Shown in pieces: positions 51,175 through 61,100 of a stretch of 64,000 bases of DNA. The notes beneath the pieces were generated by a model. The model saw nothing but the letters and a program-made list of their open reading frames with translations, was not told the DNA's origin and made no database searches. The position numbers and the translations under genes are program-made. How positions within the stretch are numbered: the first letter of the stretch is position 1; every line of letters starts with the position of its first letter. Origin of the DNA: Fervidibacter canadensis (GTDB lineage Bacteria > Armatimonadota > Fervidibacteria > Fervidibacterales > Fervidibacteraceae). The stretch lies in contig JBGOEJ010000003.1 of assembly GCA_041446545.1 (NCBI GenBank), forward strand, positions 1-64,000. The letters are read 5' to 3'.

Positions 51175-52356
51175 ATGAGACAAGTGTTCTATCAAATCGT
51201 GGAAGCCCTTGAGCGAGAAGAACCCTTTGCCTTCGGGGAGGTCGTGGAGACGCGAGGTTCTACACCTCAAAAGCCGGGAGCGAAAGCCCTCTTCTTTTCC
51301 GACGGGCGTTCGTCGGGGACATTAGGGGGCGGTTGTTTGGAGGCAGAATCTCGGCGGGTAGCGCTGGAATGTTTGAGGCGACGGGCACGGACGCTCTTGA
51401 CTTTGCATTTGGACAGCGATTTCGGCTGGGACGACGGGCTGATTTGCGGCGGGACAGCCCGAGTTTTTCTGGATGGTAAACCCGATGAGCATGCCGAACT
51501 TTGGCGAGTGGTCGCTGCGTTCTTGCGGGAGCGACGAAGGGGCGCTTTGCTGACGGTCATTGACGCTTCCGACAAAAATTTGGTCGGCAATCGTTGGCTG
51601 GTGGAAATGGAGGGTGTTTTCGGGTGTCCCGAAAGCGAGCGACTTGCCGGTCGCTTTCGGGTTGTTGCCCGTTCTCCCGACAGGGCTAAAGATTTGCCTG
51701 AAGAAGCCCTTCAACTGGCGCAGCAAGTCGTGGAGCAACGGGATGAAGCAGTCGCAAAAGTCCTCATGGAGGGGATAGAGGCGGAAATTTTTGCCGAACC
51801 GTTGTTGCCACGCCCTCACTTGATCATCGCCGGCGCAGGACACATCGGAGCGGCACTGGCGCATCTTTTGGCTCTGTTGGAATTTGAGGTCACCGTCGTG
51901 GACGACCGACCCAGTTTCGCTAATCGGGAACGATTGCCTGATGCTGACCATATCCTTGTCGGTGACATCGCCCAAACGGTTGCCGCTCAACCGATGGACA
52001 GTGACACTTACATCGTCATCGTCACGCGAGGTCATCGGCACGATGCCCATGTGTTGCGGGAAGTCATCAAGTTCGTGGATAAAGTCGCCTACATCGGGAT
52101 GATCGGAAGCCGGCGGAAAATCAAACTCATCTACGATGAATTGCAAGAACTGGGCATCGCCACGGCAGAGCAACTGGCGAAGGTTCACGCTCCGTTGGGG
52201 ATTGACATCGGCGGTGAAAGTGTCTGGGAGATTGCCGTCAGCATCGCTGCCGAGTTGGTTTGGGTTCGGGAAGGCTGCAAAGGCTCCCTTCGTCCCTTGA
52301 GCGAAAAGATGCGCCCATTGGTTTTGAAGGAGATGGCAGTTAGTGATGTCGGGTAA
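51175..52356 (+). CDS. XdhC/CoxI-family protein
   Basis: 393 residues. The N-terminal XdhC/CoxI domain has FAFGEVVETRGSTPQKPGAK and SSGTLGGGCLEAESRRVALE; the C-terminal Rossmann domain has LIIAGAGHIGAALAHLLALL, YIVIVTRGHRHDAHVLREVI and AYIGMIGSRRKIKLIYDELQ, and ends near APLGIDIGGESVWEIAVSIA. Members sulfurate or insert molybdenum cofactor into xanthine dehydrogenase/CO dehydrogenase-like enzymes. No such hydroxylase gene is present in the window. GAAGGTGATGG precedes ATG 51175. Confidence 0.92.
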   Translation: MRQVFYQIVEALEREEPFAFGEVVETRGSTPQKPGAKALFFSDGRSSGTLGGGCLEAESRRVALECLRRRARTLLTLHLDSDFGWDDGLICGGTARVFLDGKPDEHAELWRVVAAFLRERRRGALLTVIDASDKNLVGNRWLVEMEGVFGCPESERLAGRFRVVARSPDRAKDLPEEALQLAQQVVEQRDEAVAKVLMEGIEAEIFAEPLLPRPHLIIAGAGHIGAALAHLLALLEFEVTVVDDRPSFANRERLPDADHILVGDIAQTVAAQPMDSDTYIVIVTRGHRHDAHVLREVIKFVDKVAYIGMIGSRRKIKLIYDELQELGIATAEQLAKVHAPLGIDIGGESVWEIAVSIAAELVWVREGCKGSLRPLSEKMRPLVLKEMAVSDVG

Positions 52357-52374
52357 GGAGCCGTTGAGGGCGGT

Positions 52375-52384
52375 TATAATTTTC
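52375..52384 (+). promoter_or_regulatory. -10-like element TATAATTTTC
   Basis: Exact match to the ten bases at the strong promoter 20483-20492, placed 36 bases before the HNH-repeat gene start. No recognisable -35 hexamer is found 16-18 bp upstream, so it could be an extended or activator-dependent promoter. Confidence 0.4.
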
Positions 52385-52419
52385 GGCGAAAGAAAACGCT
52401 GTTAACCTGCGGGGGTGCT

Positions 52420-53262
52420 ATGAGACGGATGGCGAAACGGCAGCGCTGGTCAAAGGAGCGCATCCTTGAAGAAATTCGCAAGTTGCACGCTCAAGGTGTC
52501 CCATTGAACATGGCTTCGGTGCGTCGGGTTTTCCCTGAGTTAGTGGCGACGGCATGTTCTCGGCGATACTTTGGCAGTTGGCGGGCAGCCATAGAGGCGG
52601 CAGGTTTTGACTATGAAAAAGTGATGCGGATCAAACGATGGACGCCTGAAGAGGTGCTGGCGGAAATTCAAGCCCTCCATCGGCAAGGGGTAGATTTGCG
52701 CTCTTCGTCAATCATCAAACATCGGCAACCGCTGTTGATGGCAGCCATAAAACTTTTCGGGGGTTGGGCAGAAGCCGTGAGAGCGGCAGGGATTGACTAC
52801 GAAGACTATCTGCGCCGGCAGCGACAAAAGAGAACGGAAGCGGACAAGCAGCAAATCATAGAAGAAATCCGACGGCTCTATCGGGAGGGACGGATAGAGG
52901 AACTGAGCGGGGCATGGCGTTATCACTTGACCCTCTTTCGCAAAGCCCGCCATCGTTTTGGAAGTTGGCGGGCGGCGATAGAAGCGGCGGGGTTGAATTA
53001 CGAAGAGGTCGTTAGCCGCCGCAAGTGGACAAAGGAAAGCATCCTTCGGGAAATTCAGCGCCTTTACGCCGAGGGGAAAGATTTAAGCGTGACGGCGATG
53101 CAGCGTCACTATCCCAACCTTTTAGCCATCGCCCAATCTCCCCGTTACTTTGGCAGTTGGCAGGCAGCGATAGAAGCGGCGGGCTTGGATTACGAACTCA
53201 TCAAACGCCAACGGGGGCGGCGCCGTCGGGAACCCCTTCGGGTCAAGGTGACGGCAGAGTAA
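52420..53262 (+). CDS. Protein of four HNH/homing-endonuclease-associated repeats
   Basis: 280 residues built almost entirely of four repeats of about 65 residues: (1) RWSKERILEEIRKLHAQGVP to FGSWRAAIEAAGFDYEK; (2) RWTPEEVLAEIQALHRQGVD to FGGWAEAVRAAGIDYED; (3) IIEEIRRLYREGRIEEL to FGSWRAAIEAAGLNYEE; (4) KWTKESILREIQRLYAEGKD to FGSWQAAIEAAGLDYEL. Each looks like the homing endonuclease associated repeat (HNH_repeat), a helical DNA-binding module. No HNH nuclease or other catalytic domain is present. The protein is very basic. A DNA-binding role is inferred. It lies between xdhC and a histidine kinase gene, ending 15 bp before the latter. Confidence 0.8.
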   Translation: MRRMAKRQRWSKERILEEIRKLHAQGVPLNMASVRRVFPELVATACSRRYFGSWRAAIEAAGFDYEKVMRIKRWTPEEVLAEIQALHRQGVDLRSSSIIKHRQPLLMAAIKLFGGWAEAVRAAGIDYEDYLRRQRQKRTEADKQQIIEEIRRLYREGRIEELSGAWRYHLTLFRKARHRFGSWRAAIEAAGLNYEEVVSRRKWTKESILREIQRLYAEGKDLSVTAMQRHYPNLLAIAQSPRYFGSWQAAIEAAGLDYELIKRQRGRRRREPLRVKVTAE

Positions 53263-53277
53263 AGGGAGGTCTTGGGC

Positions 53278-54744
53278 TTGAGGGAGAAAGGCGGCATAGT
53301 GAAGGCGCTCCCTGAAGACCTCAAAGCCTTTGTGCAGCAGGTCTTAGATACACCGACGAAGCAGGAACTCCTTACTTTCTTGGCGACTAACCGAGCCGTA
53401 GACACCCTTCGGGGATTGTCCGTTTGGTTAGGGCGTCCCGAAGGGGAGTTGCGAATAGCCGCCGATGCTTTGGTGCAAGCGGGTTTGCTCCATCGCAGTG
53501 GGGAAGGCGAAGAAGCCCTTTACTCCTATCGCCCAAGACCCGAAGTGAGCGGGTTAGTGGACTCCTTCCTCGCTCTTTACCAATCGGCGCGCTCCCAACT
53601 GATGCGGGAATTGGAGCAATTACGCCAACAAGCCCAATCCGCTCAAGAGCAGTTGCGTGCCCTTCAATGGGAGCAGAGTCGGTTTCGGTTAGTCCTTGCC
53701 AGCCTGCCCGACGGCATCCTTGTCCTTTTGCCCGATGGGACGATTTCCTACCTGAACGAAGGGGCGGCTTCCTTGCTGGGCTTTCGTCCCTCGGAGGTGT
53801 TGGGGCGGAAGGTCACCGAGGTCACTTCGCCTTTAGCCGTCCTTGTGGGCAAGGAGTTGAGATTGGTCGCTCATCCTCCGCACCCCGCTTTAACGAAGGA
53901 GTGGTCACTTCCCGACGGGAAAATCCTTCGGGCAACTTTGATGCCTGTGTTCAACGAGCAGCATCAGTTCATCGGGACGGTGGCGACCCTTTCGGACATC
54001 ACGGAAATGCGCCGACGGGAACGAGAGCGGCAAGAGATGTTGGCGCTCCTTGCCCATGACATCAAGTCGCCTCTGACCGCCATCCGAGGTTTCGCCCTTT
54101 CGGGGTTGAAAGGATTTTTGGGGGAAATTTCGCCGACCAGTCAGCGAGCCTTTCAAATCATCGCCGAGCAAGCCGACCGAGTGTTGAGCATGATTCAGCA
54201 AATGGTGCAAGTGATGGTTGACCTGCGGGACGGGATGACCCTTCGTCCCGTTCGGTTTGACCTGCGGGAGGCGATCCAGTCTGTCGCCAACGCTCACGAA
54301 GGGGAATGTGCCGAACGGCAGTTGACCCTTTCCGTAGAAGTCCCTGACCATCCCCTTTGGGTTCATGGCGACCGCGATTTGATAGAGCGCGCTATCGCCA
54401 ACCTCCTCAGCAACGCCATCAAATACAACCGAGAAGGCGGAAGGGTTTGGGTGCGGGGGAAAGAAAGCAAGCAGGAAGCCATCGTGGAGGTGGAAGACAC
54501 AGGCATTGGCATCCCGCCGGCGGAACTGCCCCTGATTTTTCAGCGGTCGTATCGGGCATCCAATGCCGTCGGGGAAGGGGCGGGACTTGGGTTAGCCTTT
54601 GTCCGTCAAGTGGCGGAAGCCCATGGCGGTCGGGTGGAGGTGACCAGTTCCGTCGGACAAGGCAGTCAATTCCGTCTCTTTTTGCCCTTAGCCGCCCCTC
54701 CTGCTATCGCTTCCCCCTTCAGCGGCTCAGCCCCCTGCCTTTGA
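53278..54744 (+). CDS. Soluble PAS-domain sensor histidine kinase with N-terminal winged-helix-like region
   Basis: About 488 residues with no transmembrane helix. Residues 15-85 resemble a winged helix (KQELLTFLATNRAVDTLRGL, GELRIAADALVQAGLLHRSG). A coiled coil (about 110-135) leads to a PAS domain (FRLVLASLPDGILVLLPDG, NEGAASLLGFRPSEVLGRKV), then the kinase: H-box LLAHDIKSPLTAI, N-box ANLLSNAIKYNREGG, G1 VEDTGIGIP and G2 GAGLGLAFVRQVAE. TTG 53278 (GGGAGG eight bases upstream) is chosen; TTG 53272 and GTG 53299 are alternatives. No response regulator is adjacent. The stop overlaps the convergent LptA-like gene by 18 bp. Confidence 0.88.
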   Translation: MREKGGIVKALPEDLKAFVQQVLDTPTKQELLTFLATNRAVDTLRGLSVWLGRPEGELRIAADALVQAGLLHRSGEGEEALYSYRPRPEVSGLVDSFLALYQSARSQLMRELEQLRQQAQSAQEQLRALQWEQSRFRLVLASLPDGILVLLPDGTISYLNEGAASLLGFRPSEVLGRKVTEVTSPLAVLVGKELRLVAHPPHPALTKEWSLPDGKILRATLMPVFNEQHQFIGTVATLSDITEMRRRERERQEMLALLAHDIKSPLTAIRGFALSGLKGFLGEISPTSQRAFQIIAEQADRVLSMIQQMVQVMVDLRDGMTLRPVRFDLREAIQSVANAHEGECAERQLTLSVEVPDHPLWVHGDRDLIERAIANLLSNAIKYNREGGRVWVRGKESKQEAIVEVEDTGIGIPPAELPLIFQRSYRASNAVGEGAGLGLAFVRQVAEAHGGRVEVTSSVGQGSQFRLFLPLAAPPAIASPFSGSAPCL

Positions 54745-56370
54745 ACGGCTGCTTTTCTGCCCGTCGGTCGGCTTGGGTTCTTCTTTGGGCTTTTCTTCCT
54801 TCGGTGCTTCCTTTTTTGGCGTTTCCTCTTTCGGCTTCTCTTCTTCCTCGGTGACGATCAACTCGGCATAAACGGGCGGGTCAAAGTGAGCGTCGTCGGT
54901 TTGGAGGTTGATGACAGCGCGGGGGCATTGAACTCGGTGACCCTTTCCCACATCGTCCACGACGATGTTGCCCTCCAAAATCAGCACCTCGTCGCGGGTC
55001 AAGTAGGTGAGTTTGTCGGCACGCCCTTTGTAACGCCCTGGTTGCTCAAACTGGACATTTCCTGTGGCGACGACACGGCGCTCTCGGTAGTCGTATTCTG
55101 CCCGCTCGCAAATTAACTTGCCGCCCCGCTGCCGAACCCGTTCCCGAAAACTTTCCCGCTTTTGAGGGGCGGCTTGTTCGGCAGGTTTTTCGGCAGGGTT
55201 CGTCGGTGATGGTTCTGCTCCTTTTTCGGGCGATGCCTTAGCAGACCGAGCCTCTTTTGTCGGCGTTGGCGAAGTTCTCGCCTGCCCTTTTGCCTCTTGC
55301 CCTTCTTGGCGTTCCGCTTTCGGCTTGAGGGTCACTTCCACAGGACCGAAGAAAGTAGCGATGCGTCGGCGGGCATCAATTTGGGCTTTAGGGGCTGTCG
55401 CAATTGTTTCGGGGTCTTCAAAGCGGACGCCACCATCCACTTGCACTTGCTCCGTTTGGCGGTTGTAAATGGCGCGTTGGGCGGTGACGGTGTAATCCTC
55501 GCCTTCTTCAGTGATGACGACTTCTTGGGCGACGAGGTCGTCGCCTTTGAGGTTGACAGGTTTGTCGCTTTTCAAGCGAATCTTTCGCGGCTTGGCTTTC
55601 TCTTCGGGTTTGGCTTTTTCGGTCGTGGGAGGGGACGGCTTTTGAGCGGTCAAAGTGAAGGGAAGGAGCGATTGTTTTCCGACCCACAACACGACTTGCA
55701 CGGGCGGTCGGGCTTGATAAGTGCGTTCCGCCAAATTCGCCCGCACCGACGGGCAAGTGAGTTGAAGGTTCGGTCGCAAAAGGACGACACCGCCGCTGCC
55801 CTCTAACGCTTTTTGGTTGGGAGCGTAGCGAACTTTTTGAACGAAGCAGCGGGTATCCTGAGTTTGCCCTTGAACGGCGAAGGCTTCCAAAATTTGCTCC
55901 CGCTCCCGCCAAATCGCCCGTTCTGCCGTCGCAACCCATTCGCCTTTTGCCGCCGCCTTTCGTCCCTCCTCCTGTTGAGAAAGTTGAGCGTGCACGGTCA
56001 AATTGCCTTCCACCGTCACAATTCCCGCGTTGGCGTCGTAGCGAAGGGTTTGAGCCGAAAGCCAAAAGAGGGGGCGACCTTGTGCGTCGTAGTAAATCGC
56101 CTTTCGGATTCCCTGAGCCGTCGCTTGGGTTTGGGCTTTGTCAAGGGTGATGGTGTCGGCAAAAAGTTCCCAAACTTTCCGACCGTCCTGCTGGAGTGTC
56201 AAGCCTTCCACGCCTTCAATGGTGAAGGTGGCTTTCGGTGAAGTCGGGCTAACTTTCGCCTCCGACGGTTTGGGCGGCGGAGAAAGAGGGCGACGAGCCC
56301 GTAACCCCCACACCCCGATGACAATTGCCAGAGCGACAAAAGCGCCGACCCAGACGAAAAAGCGACGCAT
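54727..56370 (-). CDS. LptC/LptA (OstA)-like membrane-anchored protein
   Basis: About 547 residues. An N-terminal transmembrane anchor (FFVWVGAFVALAIVIGVWGL), an LptC-like segment (LTLQQDGRKVWELFADTITL) and then several OstA/LptA-type beta-jellyroll repeats (ADTITLDKAQTQATAQG, AQTLRYDANAGIVTVEGN, AQRAIYNRQTEQVQVDGGV, ADKLTYLTRDEVLILEGNIV). The C terminus is a Lys/Glu/Pro-rich tail (EEEKPKEETPKKEAPKEEKP). It may carry lipid or lipopolysaccharide across the periplasm. ATG 56370 (GAAAGGGG upstream) is preferred to ATG 56394, which overlaps the previous stop. Unusually long because LptC- and LptA-like parts appear fused. Confidence 0.8.
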   Translation of the reverse strand: MRRFFVWVGAFVALAIVIGVWGLRARRPLSPPPKPSEAKVSPTSPKATFTIEGVEGLTLQQDGRKVWELFADTITLDKAQTQATAQGIRKAIYYDAQGRPLFWLSAQTLRYDANAGIVTVEGNLTVHAQLSQQEEGRKAAAKGEWVATAERAIWREREQILEAFAVQGQTQDTRCFVQKVRYAPNQKALEGSGGVVLLRPNLQLTCPSVRANLAERTYQARPPVQVVLWVGKQSLLPFTLTAQKPSPPTTEKAKPEEKAKPRKIRLKSDKPVNLKGDDLVAQEVVITEEGEDYTVTAQRAIYNRQTEQVQVDGGVRFEDPETIATAPKAQIDARRRIATFFGPVEVTLKPKAERQEGQEAKGQARTSPTPTKEARSAKASPEKGAEPSPTNPAEKPAEQAAPQKRESFRERVRQRGGKLICERAEYDYRERRVVATGNVQFEQPGRYKGRADKLTYLTRDEVLILEGNIVVDDVGKGHRVQCPRAVINLQTDDAHFDPPVYAELIVTEEEEKPKEETPKKEAPKEEKPKEEPKPTDGQKSSRSKAGG

Positions 56371-56393
56371 CTCTTTTTCGCCCCTTTCGGGCA

Positions 56394-56789
56394 TCAGAAA
56401 GGCGGCGGCGGTGGAGTTTCTGCCCCAACTCCCCCGCCAGAGAAGGGAGAGCCTAAAACAAGGATGACATTTGTCGTTTCCGCCCCCGGCTTGGCAAGGA
56501 CAGGGACAGAGGCAGATTGGTTGCCCATTTGAGCGGTCACTGTGACCACCGTTTGGCTCGTCAAGGGAAAGCGCAAGACAAAACTGCCGTCTTGCCCGCT
56601 GGTCGTCCTAACAATTTGGTTGTTGACGAAAGTGCTCACTTCAGCCCCTGCGACAGGATTGTTGTTAGCATCCCGCACAAAGCCCCGAATAGTGGCTTCC
56701 GTCCCAACGGCAAGGTTGATGCCGCCACCTCCTCCGAGGCAGCCAGCCAATGCGACTGACAGGAGAAGCAACAAGACGGTGCACCGCAT
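56394..56789 (-). CDS. Small lipoprotein with carboxypeptidase-regulatory-like domain
   Basis: 131 residues. Signal peptide with lipobox LSVALAGC, then a Gly-rich linker and one beta-sandwich of the carboxypeptidase regulatory/CarboxypepD_reg type (ATIRGFVRDANNNPVAGAEV, TTSGQDGSFVLRFPLTSQTV). The C terminus is PPPPPF. Expected to be anchored in the outer or inner membrane facing the periplasm. It is encoded 15 bp after the 439-residue lipoprotein gene. Its stop overlaps the upstream ATG (56394) of the LptA-like frame. Confidence 0.87.
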   Translation of the reverse strand: MRCTVLLLLLSVALAGCLGGGGGINLAVGTEATIRGFVRDANNNPVAGAEVSTFVNNQIVRTTSGQDGSFVLRFPLTSQTVVTVTAQMGNQSASVPVLAKPGAETTNVILVLGSPFSGGGVGAETPPPPPF

Positions 56790-56804
56790 CGTCGGTCAAC
56801 CTCC

Positions 56805-58124
56805 TTACCGTGAAAATTGTGCCGCACGGCGCATCTTTGCCGATTGACGCGGCAAAGTGAAATTCACATCCCTTACCGCCATGCCCGGCAAAAGCCGAAC
56901 GGTCTGCGTGACGGTCTGAAAGCCGTCGTGACTTGCCCGCAGGGTGTAAGTCCCTGGCGGCAGCCACATTTGATAGCGCCCATCCACATCGGTGATGGCA
57001 GCGTCCACGACGGAGCCATCCCGAAGGGCTTCCACCCGCACACCACTGTGGTTGCTTTCGCCTTCCAAAGTCACCTTGCCCGCGATGGTGAAAGGGAAGG
57101 GCGGCAATTGGCTTCCTGCCGTCCCTAAAAAGAGCAACAAAGGTTCGCCGTTGATGGTCAAGTTTTCCGTCAGCGGCTGCAAGGTGGTGTCGGGCGGCTC
57201 CACCCGCACAGGCACTTGTCCGCCTGTCGGAGCGTCTGAGATGACGAAATTGCCGTTCACATCCGTCGTCCCTCGTTTATCCCCGACCCACACCGTTGCG
57301 TTGGCGACGGGCTCTAAGGTTTCGCCTTTGAAGACGCTGCCTGTCAGTCTCGTCGGTGTGCCCAAAGGAAACAACTCCACGATGACGCTATTTGTCCGCT
57401 CATCGCCCGAACGCAAATTCACGGTCACCGTCAACTCACCCGTTTGAGGGTTGAGGACAGCGAGGTAATCGGGATGGCGCGCCCGCAAGCCAAATTCTCC
57501 CTCAGGCGGTGTGATGCCGCTGAGCAGGAAACTGCCATCCGCCGCTGTGATAGTGCGGCGGCTCGCCCCACCACTGACAAGCAATTGCACCTCTGCCGCT
57601 GGGATGGGACGACCCGACCCTTTTTCCACGACCCGTCCGCCCAAACTGCTGCTGCCAGAGACGGGCACAAGGTAAATGTTGCCCACATCACCCCCCGATG
57701 AAGAGACGGAGGCTTCGCTAATGTGAGTGCTGTAGCCATGTTTTGCGACGGTCACGACGACCCGAAGGGAAGCACCGCTGGCAGTCGGCACGGGCACATC
57801 GGCGAGGAAGCGACCGTCTGAGTCAGTGAGGACAGGAGCACTCCCGTTGATGACCACCCGCGCACCCGAAAGAGGTTTGTCCTCCAGCAAACCGCTTTCC
57901 AAAACTCGCCCGCTAACAGGCACGGTCGGCACGACGGGACCAGCAGGCAGTTTCAGCCCGCTACAACCCGCCAAACAAACAAGCAGCGAACCAGCAAGGC
58001 AGAGGGAAAGGGCAGCGGGAAGGAAAGAAGACAGGCAGGCAATTAAGGGAAGAAACATGCCTCTTAGCCGCTCGTTGCTGCCTTTCCGATTTGCCCACCT
58101 GCCCAACTGCCTGCTGTTTCTCAT
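56805..58124 (-). CDS. Lipoprotein with repeated carboxypeptidase-regulatory-like domains
   Basis: 439 residues. After an N-terminal region a lipobox SLLVCLAGC is followed by four or so CarboxypepD_reg-like beta-sandwiches (VSGRVLESGLLEDKPLSGAR, LGGRVVEKGSGRPIPAAEVQ, LTGSVFKGETLEPVANATVW, IAGKVTLEGESNHSGVRVEA). Such domains usually form stalks or binding arms. ATG 58124 overlaps the stop of the 1031-residue gene as ATGA. ATG 58058 would remove the basic leader RQLGRWANRKG, which is encoded by a TTGCCCA-type tract seen also in the PEGA gene. Surface exposure is likely but unproven. Confidence 0.83.
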   Translation of the reverse strand: MRNSRQLGRWANRKGSNERLRGMFLPLIACLSSFLPAALSLCLAGSLLVCLAGCSGLKLPAGPVVPTVPVSGRVLESGLLEDKPLSGARVVINGSAPVLTDSDGRFLADVPVPTASGASLRVVVTVAKHGYSTHISEASVSSSGGDVGNIYLVPVSGSSSLGGRVVEKGSGRPIPAAEVQLLVSGGASRRTITAADGSFLLSGITPPEGEFGLRARHPDYLAVLNPQTGELTVTVNLRSGDERTNSVIVELFPLGTPTRLTGSVFKGETLEPVANATVWVGDKRGTTDVNGNFVISDAPTGGQVPVRVEPPDTTLQPLTENLTINGEPLLLFLGTAGSQLPPFPFTIAGKVTLEGESNHSGVRVEALRDGSVVDAAITDVDGRYQMWLPPGTYTLRASHDGFQTVTQTVRLLPGMAVRDVNFTLPRQSAKMRRAAQFSR

Positions 58125-61100
58125 CGGAGCATCACCGCCCGAAGGGCTTGCTGTTGATGCCCCTCCTCATCCCGAGCGGTCACGGCGAGCAGGTAAGGAC
58201 CTGGCGGCATCAACTTGCCGCTTGCGTCCCGACCGTCCCAGACGAAAGAGGCGCGCCCGACAGCGCTCACGCCAAATTCGCGGATAATTCGCCCCGTCAA
58301 AGTGCGAATTTGCACCTGCAGGGACATCGGAGTCGTCACCACTGCCTGCACCATCACGCCCCGCCCCCGCAAAGGTTGCACCGAGACGATGCGCATCATC
58401 GGCTCACCACTGCGGTTGAACACGCTCACGAGGAATTGTCGCTTCTCCCCCGGCTGCGCCGTGAAGGTGTAACGGCTGCGTTGGCGCAAGGAGAAAGATT
58501 CCCCCGTCACAGTGTCCGTCAGCCAAACCCGCACCGAGGGAGGCACAGAGGCTAAACCATCCCATGCCAACGCGATGGGCAAGGGTGCGTTCGTGCCATT
58601 GACAACGAGGAAACGCCAGCGTTGTGTGGGACGGTCAGGGCGAAACTCATGCGCCAACCCTTCCCCGTCGTCGCCTAAAAATGCTGCCCAAATCGTGTCG
58701 GGCACGGGCGGTGGCTTGGCAAGGCGCATCGTCGTGGCATCCGACCGAATCACTCCGAAGCGGTTTTCTGTATCCGCCATCCCTTCCGCCACGACGGCGA
58801 ACTGAACGCTCCAAAGAGGCGGGGGTTGGGTGACAGGCGACGGGACGAGGACACGAGGGACTTTCCCGCCGCCGAACCGCTGATTTGCGTCCCTGCCTCT
58901 GCGTTGTCGGGCACCCCCGAAGACCAACCGAACGCCGGGACGCAAGGCTCTGAGCCAGAACCCTTGCCATTGGCGAACGGTTTGGGCGATTTGATAACGC
59001 CGCTGTTGTGGGTCCCAAACCCACACGGTCGCATCCAGCCACTGTTGTTGCTGAGCCGTCGCAAGGTCAACGGGCTGTTGCGCTCCCAAGGCGGCTCTGA
59101 TTTCGCTGACGGGCAAATCGCGGGCGTAAGGGTTGCCGACTTGATTCCAACCGCCTGCCAAAGGCACTTGATACAGTTCGCCTTCCTGCAACGGTGTCCC
59201 TTGCACCTGCAAAGTCACATCCTGCATCACTTTGAGCCAATAGCCGACGCCGGGCATCATCGGCGTCGTGATGCGAGGGTAGAGTTCGTATTTGAAGTCG
59301 CCAGGGCGGGTCGGATTCCAGTGGGCTAACAGAAGTTGGTCAGGTGGGATGCCCAACGCTTGCGCTTCGTCACTGGCGACAGGAAAAAGCGGGACGGTAA
59401 AGAGATGGATGCCCGCTGGTAGGCTCGTTTGAAGGGTGACAACCGATGGGCGAGACCGCACGAGCAGGCAAAGAAAATCAAAGGCGCCGTCGCGCCATTC
59501 CGTGTTTTCTGCCGTCCCTTCTGCCCGATGGGTGATGCGCAAGCGATAGAGGCTGCCCAAATCCACACCTTGCTTGATGGCGAAAACGCCTCGGGTGACG
59601 GAGACGGGCGAAAGGTCTGTCAATTCGTTAAAGCGGATGGCGACCGTGCCTTCCAATGCGCCCAGCACGCCACCCCAAATCGGGTTTTCGTTGTTTTCTT
59701 CTCCCCGAACCATGTAAGGGAACGGAACGGTCATGGCAAGGTTGTTGGCAAAGATGTCCACGAAAATCAGGTTGGCGCCGCCGATGTTGAAAAACTGCGG
59801 AGCGATGAACCCTTCGCCATCCACGATCTCCGCTTCGTTGCCCTCCTCAGCGAACAAATCATCACTTTGGTCGTTGCGGTATCGCAACTGCGCCACAACA
59901 CCCGTAAAAGGTTGCTCATCCACGACCAGCCCTGACGGCGTGGCGATTTGGACGGTGCGGTAATGGTTGAGGATGAGCAAGATGCCCGTGTTCAAAGGGA
60001 CGGCGAAGGTGTAAAGTTTCGGTCCGATGGTGACGCCTGTGTCCAACACATATTGGCGGCGATACCAGTCACGAAAATCTTGCCCTTCCACGGTTGGAGC
60101 GATGCCCCTCATCAGTTCCACAAGGGCAACGGTGTCGCCCCGCACCGTGAAAGGGTCGGGTTGGGCAAGCAAAGCGGTGTTGAACTGCTGAAAACATCGG
60201 GCATTTTCGGCGGCAACTTTCAGCCACGCCGCTGCGCTCATCCCCATCCGCCAAAACGCCATCGGTTGAAAACCTGACGGTCCAAGAAAAGTCGGGTTGC
60301 CCAGCGGCGGCTGGTTGAGCAAATCGTAAAGCGGCAGCACCCACAATGGGTCACCATTGATAGGGTCTTTGGGGTCAAAATTTGCCAGTTCCGCTGCGCC
60401 TTGATCCCGCAAGCGTTTTGCCGCTATGAGCGCTGCCGCCCGCGCCATCCCTTCCTCCCAAGCAGGGAAACTCAGCAACAGCGGTCCGCGAAAGGCGTGC
60501 AAAACTTGGTGCAACAAATTGAACCAATCAAAACCCCTCGTCGGGACGAATTCTGGCAAGCGGATGGTGTCAGTGGCAGCGTCGTAAACGCCTCCATCCA
60601 ACGCCTGCAAACTCTCGTCCAACACGACCGTCACCGTGCGGGTGCTTCCTGGCGGGCTCGTGATGGGCGGACCGTAAAGGTCAGTGAGCAAAGGCAAAGC
60701 CGTTTGAAGAAAAGAACGCAAACGGGCTTCAATGGCGGCGGGAAAGTTTTGGAACTGAAAAGTAAGGCTGCCAGCGCCGATGGCTTGGCGGGAACGGGAT
60801 GGCGCATCTTTGGGAGCGATGAGGGCGTCTATGCCCAGCCGTTGATGAGGTCGCCATCGTCCATATCGGATGAGCCAATCAATCACCTTCGGACGGGTCG
60901 CTTGCAACTCGGCATCCAAGTCAAGGGCGAGGTGGCGGGCAAGGGTGCGGATTTGTTCGGGCGACACCCCCCGCGTCGGCACGCCCAATGCCCCAACAAC
61001 GCCTTGCGCTTTCCCCGCAAAAGGACGAGTGTCTAACAGTTGCCCTGCAAGACGGGACGAAAGGTGGGCGTTGAAGGACGAAGACATCGGTTGCGAAAGG

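Noticed and set aside
51322..52188. 288-codon frame opposite xdhC
   Set aside because: The plus-strand frame has complete XdhC motifs; the reverse frame has none.
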